A stretch of 64,000 bases of DNA, taken from NCBI RefSeq assembly GCF_902167145.1, contig NC_050098.1, positions 116,288,207 to 116,352,206 on the forward strand. Direction: 5' to 3'. Positions within the stretch are counted from its first letter, which is position 1. Each line of letters opens with the position of its first letter. Position numbers and translations under genes: made by a program. The notes beneath the pieces are model-generated. The model was not told the DNA's origin and searched no databases. It was given only the letters and a program-made list of their open reading frames with translations. The stretch comes from Zea mays (lineage: Eukaryota; Streptophyta; Magnoliopsida; Poales; Poaceae). Of this stretch, positions 54,648-64,000 are shown one piece after another.

Positions 54648-57251
54648 TCAATCCAAGTTACGCGAATCTAAGACATTTAGCTCACTACGCAGCCTGCAAA
54701 AGGTTGACTCATCTAGAGGCTTAGTAAAGATATCGGCTAGCTGGTTCTCGGTGCTAACATAAAACACTTCGATATCTCCCTTTTGCTGGTGGTCTCTCAA
54801 AAAGTGATGCCAGATGTCTATGTGCTTTGTGCGGCTGTGTTCAACAGGATTATCCGCCATGCGGATTGCACTCTCATTGTCACATAGGAGTGGGACTTTG
54901 CTCAGATTGTAGCCAAAGTCCCTGAGGGTTTGCCTCATCCAAAGTAGTTGCGCGCAACACTGTCCTACGGCAACATACTCGGCCTCAGCGGTGGATAGGG
55001 CAACGAAAGTTTGTTTCTTAGAACTCCAAGACACCAGGGACCTTCCTAAGAATTGGCACGTCCCTGATGTACTCTTCCTATCAACCTTGCATCCAGCATA
55101 ATCGGAGTCTGAGTATCCAATCAAGTCAAAGGTAGACCCCTTTGGATACCAGATCCCGAAGCAAGGCGTAGCAACTAAATATCTAAGAATTCGCTTAACG
55201 GCCACAAGGTGACACTCCCTTGGATCGGATTGAAATCTAGCACACATGCATACACTTAGCATAATATCCGGTCTACTAGCACATAAATAAAGTAAAGACC
55301 CTATCATAGACCGGTATGCCTTTTGATCAACGAACTTACCTCCTTTGTTGAGGTCGACATGTCCGTCGGTTCCCATTGGAGTCTTTGCGGGCTTGGCGTC
55401 CTTCATCCCAAACCGCTTGATCAAATCTTGCGTGTACTTCGTTTGGGAAATGAAAGTGCCGTCCTTGAGTTGCTTCACTTGGAACCCAAGGAAGTAGTTC
55501 ATCTCGCCCATCATCGACATCTCAAATTTTTGAGTCATCACCCTGCTAAACTCTTCACAAGACTTTTAGTTAGTAGAACCAAATATTATGTCATCGACAT
55601 AAATTTGGCACACAAATAAGTCACCATCACAAGTCTTAGTAAATAAAGTTGGATCGGCTTTGCCAACCTTGAAAGCATTAGCAATTAAAAAGTCTCTAAG
55701 GCATTCATACCATGCTCTTGGGGCTTGCTTAAGTCCATAGAGCGCCTTAGAGAGCTTGCACACGTGGTCAGGGTACCGTTCATCCTCAAAGCCAGGGGGT
55801 TGCTCTACGTACACCTCCTTCTTGATTGGCCCGTTGAGGAAAGCGCTCTTCACATCCATTTAAAACAACCTGAAAGAATGGTGAGCGGCATAGGCTAACA
55901 GAATGCGAATAGACTCTAGCCTAGCCACAGGAGCAAAAGTCTCCTCAAAGTCCAAACCTGCGACTTGGGCATAACCTTTTGCCACAAGTCTAGCCTTGTT
56001 CCTTGTCATCACCCCGTGCTCGTCTTGTTTGTTGCGGAACACCCACTTGGTTCCCACAACGTTTTCCTTGGGACGTGGCACCAGTGTCCAAACTTCATTT
56101 CACTTGAAGTTATTAAGCTCTTCCTGCATGGCCAACACCTAGTCCGGATCTAGCAAGGCCTCTTCTACCCTGAAAGGCTCAATAGAAGAGACAAAAGAGT
56201 AATGCTCACAAAAATTAACTAATCTAGAGCGAGTAGTTACTCCCTTGCTTATATCACCCAAAATCTGGTCGACGGGATGATTCCTTTGAATCGTCGCTCG
56301 GACTTGAGTTGGAGGGTCTTGAGGTGCTTCTTCCTCCATAACATGATCATCTTGTGCTCCCCCTTGATCGCACACCTCGTGATGAACTTGTTCATCAGTT
56401 TGAGTTGGGGGATGCACCATTGTTGAGGAAGAAGGTTGATCTTGCTCCTTTTGTTCCTGTGGTCGCACATCTCCAATCGCCATGGTGCGTATTGCGGCCG
56501 TTGGAACATCTTCTTCATCTACATCATCAAGATCAACTTGCTCTCTTGGAGAGCCATTAGTCTCATCAAATACAACGTCGCTAGAGACTTCAACCAAACC
56601 CGATGATTTGTTGAAGACTCTATACGCCTATGTATTTGAGTCATAACCTAACAAAAACCCTTCTACAGCTTTGGGAGCAAATTTAGAATTTCTACATATC
56701 TTCACTAGAATATAACATTTACTCCCAAATACACGAAAGTATGACACGTTGGGTTTGTTACCGGTTAGAAGCTCATACGAAGTCTTCTTGAGAAGGCGAT
56801 GAAGGTAGACCCGGTTTATGGCGTGGCAAGCCGTGTTCACGGCTTCCGACCAAAATCGCTCGGGCGTCTTGAACTCTCCAAGCATCGTCCTCGCCATGTC
56901 TATGAGTGTCCTGTTCTTCCTCTCTACCACACCGTTTTGCTGTGGTGTGTAGGGAGCGGAGAACTCGTGCTTGATTCCTTCCTCCTCAAGGTACTCCTCC
57001 ATTGAAGGTTCTTGAACTCGGACCCGTTGTCGCTCCTTATCTTCTTCACCTTGAGCTCAAATTCATTTTGAGCTCTCCTTAGGAAGCGTTTAAGGCCCCG
57101 TTGGGTTTCTGTTTTATCCTGCAAGAAGAATACCCAAGTGAAGCGGGAAAAATCATCAACTATAACAAGACCATACTTACTTCCCCCGATGCTGAGGTAG
57201 GCGACGGGTCCGAAGAGGTCCATATGCAGCAGCTCCAGGGGTCTTGATGTG
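54648..57251 (-). pseudogene. pol: pol of element C, broken in many places
   Basis: Integrase, RT and RNase H align with element A's pol ([59 protein letters not shown]). In-frame stops on the minus strand lie at about 56628, 56139, 56100, 55860 and 55566, several at codons that are Gln or Trp in element A (CAA to TAA, TGG to TAG). A one-base loss near 57003 shifts the frame after EFKNLQ. The terminal RNase H part (55541-54648) is uninterrupted. Confidence 0.85.
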
Positions 57252-58500
57252 TGAAAGGGAAATGTGCCTTTGGGCCATTTCTAAGTATTTTTGGTGATTT
57301 AGTGTCCAACACAAGTGCCTAAGTGTTGATCTATGCAAAGTGGTGGACAAAGTGCAAATCAAGTCAAAAGGTATGTTTCTAGACTTAGTACATTGTTTTA
57401 TGGACTGATGTATTGTGTCTAAGTGCTGGAAACAGGAGAAATCAAATTGGAGAAGAGATGGCTTTGTTCAGCCAAAGTCTGCTCAGTCTAGGTGCACCGG
57501 ACTGTCCGGTGGTGCACCGGACAGTGTCCGGTGCGCCAGGCAGACTCAGGCAAACTTCCTGCTCTCGGGAAGTAATTAACGGCGTACGGCTAAAATTCAC
57601 CGGACTGTCCGGTGTGCACCGGACTGTCCGGTGAGCCAACGGTCGGCCGGGCCAACGGTTGGCCGCGCGATCCGCGCGGGACACGTGGCCGAGCCAACGG
57701 CTAGTAGGGGGCACCGGACTGTCCGGTGTGCACCAGACAGTGTCTGGTGTGCCAACGGCTCTAAGGCTGCCAACGGTCGGCTTCGCCAAATAAGGAAGGA
57801 AATCCGCACCGGACAGTGTCCGGTGGTGCACCGGACTGTCCGGTGCGCCAGGCGACAGAAGGCAAGAATTGCCTTCTTGAAATGCTCTCAACGGCTCCTA
57901 GCTGCCTTGGGGCTATAAAAGGGACCCCTAGGCGCATGGAGGAGAACACCAAGCAACCTCTGAGCATTGTTGATCATTCACACTTCACTCTTGCGCACTA
58001 GTTCGACATTCTTAGTGATTTGAGCTCTGTTCTAGTGAGAACCTTGAGATATTGTTTTGAGCTCAAGTCTTGATCGTGTGTGTGCGTATTTGCTGTGGTT
58101 TTGAGTGTGTTGCTTCCCTCCCTTACTCTTGTGCTTCATATTGATTCTTATTGTAAGGGCGAGAGACTCCAAGTTGTGGAGATTCCTCGCAAACGGGAAA
58201 AGTGGAAAGTGAAAAGAACACCGTGGTATTCAAGTTGATCATTGGATCACTTGAGAGGAGTTGAGTGCAACTCTCGTCCGTTGGGACGCCACAACGTGGA
58301 GTAGGCAAGTTTTGTACTTGGCCGAACCACGGGATAAAATCCTCGTGTCTCTTGTGCTTGTCCTTATTTTGTCTATTGTGCTTCACAAGAGCTCTCCTCT
58401 CTACTCACTTGATTTCATTATATTAACTCTTAATCAAGTTTGTGGTGTTAAGTTTTAAGTTTTACAGGATCACCTATTCACCCCCCTCTAGGTGCTCTCA
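57252..58500 (+). repeat. 5' LTR of element D
   Basis: 1,249 bases from TGAAAGGGAAATG to GTGCTCTCA, homologous to the element A LTRs, with repeated CCGGACTGTCCGG motifs (57497-57850) and TATAAAA at 57914-57920. Confidence 0.9.
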
Positions 58501-59452
58501 ATTGGTATTAGAGCCGTTCTCTTCAAGAAGGGACTAATCGCCCGAAGAGATGGATCCTAAGGGAAAGGGGATGGTGGTCAACAACAACGAGAAGGAGTCT
58601 ATCTTCAATGAGCCGAAAGATGACAAGCCTACGGACTCGGGCTCGAGCCACAAAAGAAGAGAAGGGAAGAAGAAGAAGACAAGGCGCATCAAGGAGATCA
58701 TCTACTACGACGACAGCGACGACTCTACTTCTTCCCAAAAGGACGATGACGACTACGAGAAAAAGAAAACAGTCAATTCAAACTTTTCTTTTGATTATTC
58801 TCGTATTCCGCAAAGCACAAATGCTCATTTACTCTCCATTCCACTTGGTAAACCTCCTCACTTTGATGGAGAGGACTACGAATTTTGGAGTCACAAAATG
58901 CGTAGTCATTTGTTCTCTCTCCATCCAAGCATATGGGAGATAGTTGAGAATGGAATGCATTTTGATAGTAGTGATAGTCCCATGTTCATAAATGAGCAAA
59001 TTCACAAAAATGCACAAGCTACTACTGTTCTTCTAGCATCTTTGTGCAGGGATGAATACCATAAAGTGAGCGGCTTGGATAACGCCAAGAAGATTTGGGA
59101 CACCCTCAAGATCTCACATGAGGGGAACGACGTCACCATGCTCACCAAGATGGAGTTGGTGTAGGGCGAACTCGGGAGATTCGCGATGATAAGGGGGGAG
59201 GAGCCAACCCAAACGTACAACAGGCTCAAGACCCTTGTCAACAAAATAAGGTGCTATGGAAGCACGCGATGGACAGACCACGACGTCGTTCGCCTAATGC
59301 TAAGGTCCTTTACCGTACTTGATCCACATTTGGTAAACAATATTCGTGAAAATCCTAGGTACACCAAGATGTCGCCCGAAGAAATTCTTGGAAAATTTGT
59401 AAGCGGGCGAATGATGATCAAGGAGGCGAGATACCACTACACGACGGTTCAC

Positions 59453-59715
59453 TTACAGCGACCTACGGTTGGTTGCTAAAACGGCCTTCAGCGACCTACG
59501 GTTGGTCGCTAAAAATTTTTAGCGACCCATAAGGATGGTCGCTGTAAGTGCCGTCGCTAAAGGCTTTAGCGACCGACATCTTTTTAGCGACCGACCGTCC
59601 GTTGCTAATATTGTATATTTAGCGACCAACCGTGGGTTGCTGTACTATAGATTTAGCAACCAACCGTAAGTCATCATACTATACATTTAGCAACCAACAG
59701 AAAGTCGCCCTTTTT
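59453..59715. repeat. Left subterminal repeats of the CACTA
   Basis: About eight copies of AGCGACCNACGGTTGGTCGC-like units in direct and inverted orientation, the expected transposase-binding region. Confidence 0.8.
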
Positions 59716-60318
59716 ACAGTTGCTATTAATAATAATATACATTTAATTAAGCACCACAAATCACAGATTTTTATACACAAATCATAAAGACATACACAGT
59801 TAATCAGTATACCACAGTCATAGATCCATCACATAAACACAAAAGCACCACAATTATATATTCACAAAAGCATCACAATTATAATATCATTTACAACTAG
59901 ATCATTTACAGATCGCTAGCTAGATCATTCACAAAAGCTCCAGAGATGATCATCATCTAGAACCGGAATGCCTGGCTGTGGTCCTAAGTACTACAATCTC
60001 GACTTCATTGAACTTGAAAACCATGCTTTCTCCTTGTGCTGTGAAAGAAGTGACAACCATTGTTTACCATAGATTTGAATAGCAGCAAGATAAGCGATAG
60101 GGCTATTCTAAGCAGCATATACAAAAGCTTTGACAGGCTGATAAGGTGACACAAACATATGGTTGAACCTGATAAATGAACAAAACCTAGGTATGAACTA
60201 GAAGTAAAGCTACACTAATTTACACTAGTAGAACAACTGGTTGTGTGCTCAAAGCGTTACCAGACCAGTGCACTCTATAAAGCGCGTAGGTGAAATGCAT
60301 CAGTAATCAGCTCTCAGG
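59716..60318. other. CACTA interior without recognised coding
   Basis: AT-rich, with short repeats such as CACAAAAGCA(C/T)CACAATTATA at 59840-59885. No domain seen. Confidence 0.45.
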
Positions 60319-60405
60319 TCTAACCTGGAGCTTGGCAGGGTCTGTAGTAGAAGCATCAATCACATCTATGCTGCCACTGATACGGAATTGCTCCCAGCTA
60401 TCTGT
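60319..60405 (-). pseudogene. Captured exon like pyridoxamine 5'-phosphate oxidase-like protein
   Basis: On the minus strand, after an acceptor-like TACTTCACAG, the exon reads SWEQFRISGSIDVIDASTTD and PAKLQ, then a donor-like GTTAG. I recognise this as the FTDSWEQFRI...DVIDG stretch of plant Alr4036-type FMN-binding PPOX-like proteins. Only this exon is seen, so the fragment cannot work as an enzyme. Confidence 0.6.
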
Positions 60406-61149
60406 GAAGTACCAACAAACAGAGCAAGACTGTTTTTATCACAACACAATATCAACAACAAGAACAACAATGCCTTCTATCCCAAGCAAGTTGGGATACA
60501 CTAGAGCTAAAAACCCAATAGAACCCACAGAAATGCTCTTCGAGCCTGGCAAAAGCTTGAATAAAATGCTTAATCACAAACTTTAACCATACAATTTTCT
60601 GGCATTAACATGCATATACATATAAGAATACCCTCAAATCTAAGAATAGAAATCACACGAACAATCCTAGCAATATAGCACATTGGTTCATCTAGAGGCG
60701 ATCGTGCCCATAAAAAATTAAACACTTCTGATATGGAAAAGAAAATACCGTCAAATTGAGAAGCAAAAATAGCAACAATTACATAATGCATGAGAAGTCA
60801 CTAAATGGGGTAACCTGTTATGTTAAGTATAATATTAATACGACCTAATAATTCAGAACTGCAGGCGTACAAACTAATAACAACAGAGCACGAATGAAAT
60901 TAATAATTCCAGCAGCGACGAGACTCTAGGGCAATAAACTCGCGCAGCTCACCTGAAAGATCAGACCGGCCAGTAGGAGCCCCCACTTCTCGCGCAGGAG
61001 CTGCAGCTCCACCGATACCTCTGCAGCAAAAATATTATATATTAAAAATCAATAATTGCATTACAAGAAGTTGACCCATAGTTTCATATATAATATATGT
61101 TCGAGATACTTTTGTTAGGATAAAATATATTTACATATGACTCATGGTC

Positions 61150-61358
61150 ATCGATGATCTAGGTTGCCTTGCTTCCAAGGCTGCACCCAATATGAGGGTG
61201 CGCTCCAAACCACGGCTGCCAAGTGAAGGCAACCATGAGAATATGATGGGCACAAATACAACCCCCGGTCATTCCTGCATCATAGTTCCAACCAATCTCA
61301 TGCATAACCCCACAGTTTGAAAGTTCCTCTAGTGTCTTCCATGATGATCTGCCACGGT
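61150..61358 (-). pseudogene. Captured exon of unrecognised conserved-looking protein
   Basis: An open minus-strand stretch of about 65 codons after an acceptor-like GTGGCAG: SSWKTLEELSNCGVMHEIGW, then AGMTGGCICAHHILMVAFTW and PWFGAHPHIGCSLGSKAT before a stop. The Cys/His/Trp content looks like real protein rather than random sequence, but I do not recognise the family. A shorter possible exon lies at about 60953-61024 with a GTGAG donor. Confidence 0.45.
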
Positions 61359-61782
61359 AAACACGACAAGTTAGTGAGGTACTTAGATAAATGCAGCAAA
61401 GCAGAAAGCATACACTACATCAAAACTAAACCACCAAAGCATATAAGCTTTCTTTGTAATAAATTGTTCTCCAGTTTTATTTAATAACCTGCATGTAGGA
61501 TCCAGATTTTCATAACTTAAAAGAGAAGCAGAGGAATTCACCTGCTTCGGGTATGTCATGCAATTATATGCTTCTATCTGTCTGGTGCACTTGCACCTCT
61601 GAATTGTTCATTGTAAGAACAAGATAAATGACCATTTGGTAGTAGAGGAAAATCCATTGATATTCAGGTGGTGCATTCACTTGATATGGAGGATCTGAGC
61701 AAGAAGTCCATGACCAATCTCAAATGGTTTTCTCAGTTTCTTCTCCCATAAATAAAAGGGATAGAAGATGGTGACGTTAAAA

Positions 61783-63150
61783 TCAGCTTTCCACTTCAGG
61801 ATTTTCCGAGCTGACAAGCTTCATGGCCAGCGTGATGCTATCCAGGGCGTCATATACCTTCTCAGATCTTGGATGCGACTTATCTTCAACCAGGAACTTG
61901 TGCATCCTACCATCTAACTCAATAACGCTGTACCCAGCAGATTTCTTATGATCTTTTTCCTTTAGCAGCTTCCACACCCGGGCAACACCGTCCCATTTGC
62001 CACATGACGCGTATATATTCGAAAGGATCACTAGGTTAGCTGTATTGTGTGGCTCCAGGTGCATTAGTTTTTCCACCGCTGTTTTCGCTAGTTCTAAGTT
62101 GCCATGGAAGCTACAGGCTCCAAGCAGGGCTCCCCAGATTACGGCGTCAGGCTCCATTGGCATGCTTGCGATCAGACTATCAGCTTCTTTTAACAGACCA
62201 GCACGCCCCAGCAGGTCAACCATGCAACCATAGTGCTCGATTCTTGGCTTAAGACCGAACTCCCCTCTCATCGAGTTGAAGAGCAGCTTGCCTTCATCCA
62301 CCAAGCCTCCATGAGTACAGGACAAAATGACTCCAATAAATGTAATGCCATCTGGTTTTACCCCTGTCATCTAAACAGAGTAAAATCAGCTCCAGCCTTA
62401 CCAACTACGGTGCATAATCTGGATTTAAGGTTACTGGTCACTAGTTTGGTGCTTCGAAGCATATTTGGTCAAGCAAGCTGGATGCAAAGCGAATGAAGCA
62501 GGGATAAGAAGAGAAGTGCAAGCAAGACATCCTCACCCTCAGTTTATGAAACAAGGCCAGCGCCTCCGTCCAGAGGCCATGCACGGCAAACGCCATGATC
62601 ATGGAGTTCCAAGAACAAAGATCCCTCTGTGTCCCCATGCCCCGAAACACCTTCCAAGCCCAGCGGATGCTGCCGCACTTGGCGTACATCTCGACCAAGG
62701 CGTTGGCGACATAGACGTTCCTAAGCATCCCTCTCCCCCTGGCGTAGCGCTCCACCTTCCTCCCCAGCGCGAGGGCCCCGAGCGCAGCGCACGCGGGCAG
62801 GACGCTGCTGACGGTGAGCTTGTTGGGCCGCACCCCAGCCCCGTCCCACATGTCCAGGAACGTGTGCATTGCCTCCTCATGCCTCCCGTTCTGCGCGTAG
62901 CCCGACACCATCGCGGTCCACGACACCACGCTCCGGTCGGGCATTCCCGCGAACAGCCGCTCCGCGTCGCCCATGCGCCCGCCTCGCGCGTACGCCGACA
63001 ACATCGCGTTGCGTGTGGCCGCGGCCGCGGCCCCAGCAGGCAGCTCGTCGGACACCCTGCGGGACTCCGCTAGCAGCCCCGCCCTGGCGTAGGAGGAGAC
63101 GAGCGCGGACGAAGGAGGAGAGAGGCTGGCGGCTAGGTTGAGTGTGACGG
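61783..63150 (-). pseudogene. Captured PPR gene fragment (two exons)
   Basis: Exon at about 63150-62540 has PPR repeats (NAMLSAYARGGRMGDAERLF, SWTAMVSGYAQNGRHEEAM, NALVEMYAKCGSIRWAWKVF) and ends ALFHKLR at a GTGAGG donor. It joins MTGVKPDGITFIGVILSCTH at about 62370, the start of the second exon, which gives the E/E+ region (HYGCMVDLLGRAG, VIWGALLGACSFHGN, IYASCGKWDGVARVW, KKSAGYSVIEL) ending at 61783. This is the C-terminal half of a PLS-class PPR protein, which normally binds organelle RNA. The upstream frame closes at a TAG near 63168, so transit peptide and first repeats are missing. The fragment itself has no stop and could still be expressed from the CACTA. Confidence 0.8.
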
Positions 63151-63214
63151 CGCAAGGCGGCTAGGGTTGAGGGGTGTTGATGTTTTAATAAGTGGAACAC
63201 ACTGACGTACCCCT

Positions 63215-63390
63215 ATAGCGACCCACCATCAGTCACACACTTAACGCTATAGCGACCGACCATAAGTCGTTAAATTTCTAGACTTTTAGCGACCCACAGA
63301 CCATCGCTATAAACGCATTTAGCGACCAACCGTCAGTCCATAACTTTTAGCGACCAACCGTCGGTCCCAAATAAGGGTCGCTAAAGATCA
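63215..63390. repeat. Right subterminal repeats of the CACTA
   Basis: Five to seven TAGCGACC(C/G/A)ACC-type units, the counterparts of the left cluster. Confidence 0.8.
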
Positions 63391-64000
63391 ACCGTCGTGT
63401 AGTGTACGTGGATGATGCATTGAATGGCCCAATCCACGAGCCTCAAACCGTTGCCCTCAAAGCGACAAGAAGCAAGGAAGCGCTACCGAACAAGGTGGCT
63501 CAAGTTGAGGCGGCCGGGCTTAATGATGAAGAGATGGCCCTTATCATCAAGCGGTTCAAGACGACACTAAAAGGTCGAAAGGAGCACCCCAACAAGAACA
63601 AAACGAAGGGGAAGCGCTCCTGCTTCAAATGCGGTAAGATTGGTCACTTTATCGCTAACTGTCCTGATAATGATAGTGACCAGGAACAAGGGAACAAGAG
63701 GGAAAAGAAGAAGGCATACAAAAAGGCTAAGGGCGAGGCACACCTTGGAAAGGAGTGGGACTCTGATTGTTCGTCGTCTGACTCCGACAACGAAGGACTC
63801 GCCGCCACCGCCTTCAACAAAGCGTCCCTCTTCCCAAATGAATATCACACCTGTCTCATGGCAAAGGAGAAGAAAGTAAACTCTCGAAAATCCACTTATG
63901 CTTCTTCTAGTGAGGATGAGTCTAGTGATGATGATGAAATAGACTATGCTAGTTTATTCAAGGGCCTAGATAGAACTAAGATTGATAAAATAAATGAATT

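Larger units (their letters stand above)
52609..57251 (-). mobile_element. Element C: decayed Opie/Ji-like Sirevirus, interrupted
   Basis: Reverse orientation. The LTR at 52609-53840 is its 3' LTR, followed (rightward) by reversed polypurine tracts (about 53841, 54079, 54511) and pol read from 57251 back to 54648. It is cut within integrase by element D; the rest of pol, gag and the 5' LTR must lie right of element D, beyond the window. Many nonsense changes make it older than elements A and D. Confidence 0.87.
59435..63404. mobile_element. Pack-type CACTA transposon carrying host gene pieces
   Basis: Terminal inverted repeats CACTACACGACGGTT/AACCGTCGTGTAGTG and a perfect 3-base duplication TAC (59432-59434, 63405-63407). 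Both ends carry many subterminal repeats of the type TTTAGCGACC(G/A)ACCGT in either orientation (59453-59715 and 63215-63390). No CACTA transposase is recognised; the interior holds fragments of at least two or three host genes on the minus strand. Confidence 0.92.
57252..64000 (+). mobile_element. Element D: Opie/Ji-like Sirevirus, 5' part
   Basis: Inserted in element C's integrase region. It begins with a complete 5' LTR (57252-58500), a primer site TGGTATTAGAGC (58504-58515) and gag from 58550. It is interrupted by the CACTA element at 59435-63404 and continues to the window end still within gag. The flank ATGTG (57247-57251) is the expected left target duplication; the right copy is outside. 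Confidence 0.88.
58550..64000 (+). pseudogene. gag: gag of element D, split by the CACTA element
   Basis: Starts MDPKGKGMVV at 58550 and parallels element A's gag. A TAG at 59162-59164 replaces the Glu of LVEGEL. The same frame then continues to KEARY at 59434 and resumes after the CACTA at 63405 with VDDALNGPIHEP, followed by the zinc knuckle CFKCGKIGHFIANC and an acidic Ser/Asp region, open to the end of the window. Removing the CACTA and one copy of its TAC duplication restores continuity with element A's gag. Confidence 0.85.

Overview
The window looks like a gene-poor, retrotransposon-rich interval from a grass nuclear genome, most likely maize (Zea) or a very close relative. The main reasons are three Sirevirus-type Copia elements of the Opie/Ji kind, whose LTRs carry the CCGGACTGTCCGG motifs and are followed by a TGGTATCAGAG-type primer site, plus grass-type SINE, LINE, CACTA, hAT and Tourist/Stowaway-like sequences. 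Species assignment is inference; no search was run.

Layout. 1-278 is the end of a Gypsy-type LTR that sits in the 5' LTR of a nearly complete Sirevirus (element A, 279-9006). Element A is itself inserted into the integrase region of a second, decayed Copia element (element B, 9007-12482). Next to it lies a receptor-like kinase exon relic (about 12600-12830). 14993-25537 is a Mutator-like element (MULE) carrying a Ulp1-type cysteine protease gene (+) and a FAR1-type transposase gene (-), both broken. 25538 to about 29140 is a second MULE-like unit with an internally deleted FAR1-type gene and a dense cluster of the palindrome GTTGCAAC.

The host genes lie in 30.9-48.5 kb. A small intact gene encodes a 98-residue protein of unknown function (31048-31344, +). 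A 12-exon EXS-domain gene (32177-39545, -) joins in frame to 422 residues; its introns hold a SINE, a rearranged LTR element and a hAT-type MITE. A small cysteine-rich protein gene (48077-48381, +) is also present. Between them lies a full-length but dead L1-type LINE (41053-47437, -) flanked by a 15-base target duplication, and a kinase relic at 40611-40840.

The right end is a second nest: a heavily mutated Sirevirus (element C, 52609-57251, -) is interrupted by another (element D, 57252 to the window end, +), whose gag is interrupted by a 3,970-base CACTA transposon (59435-63404). The CACTA carries pieces of host genes (a PPR protein, a pyridoxamine-phosphate-oxidase-like exon, and one unrecognised exon), all in the same orientation.

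The observations I rate highest are: (1) an LTR retroelement at 34971-37051, integrated with a 5-base duplication, whose two outer ends are both the U5 side of its LTR; (2) the multi-gene Pack-CACTA; (3) the Ulp1 + FAR1 MULE and its neighbour with the GTTGCAAC cluster; (4) a hAT-type MITE that contains a tRNA-like stretch with A- and B-box-like motifs.
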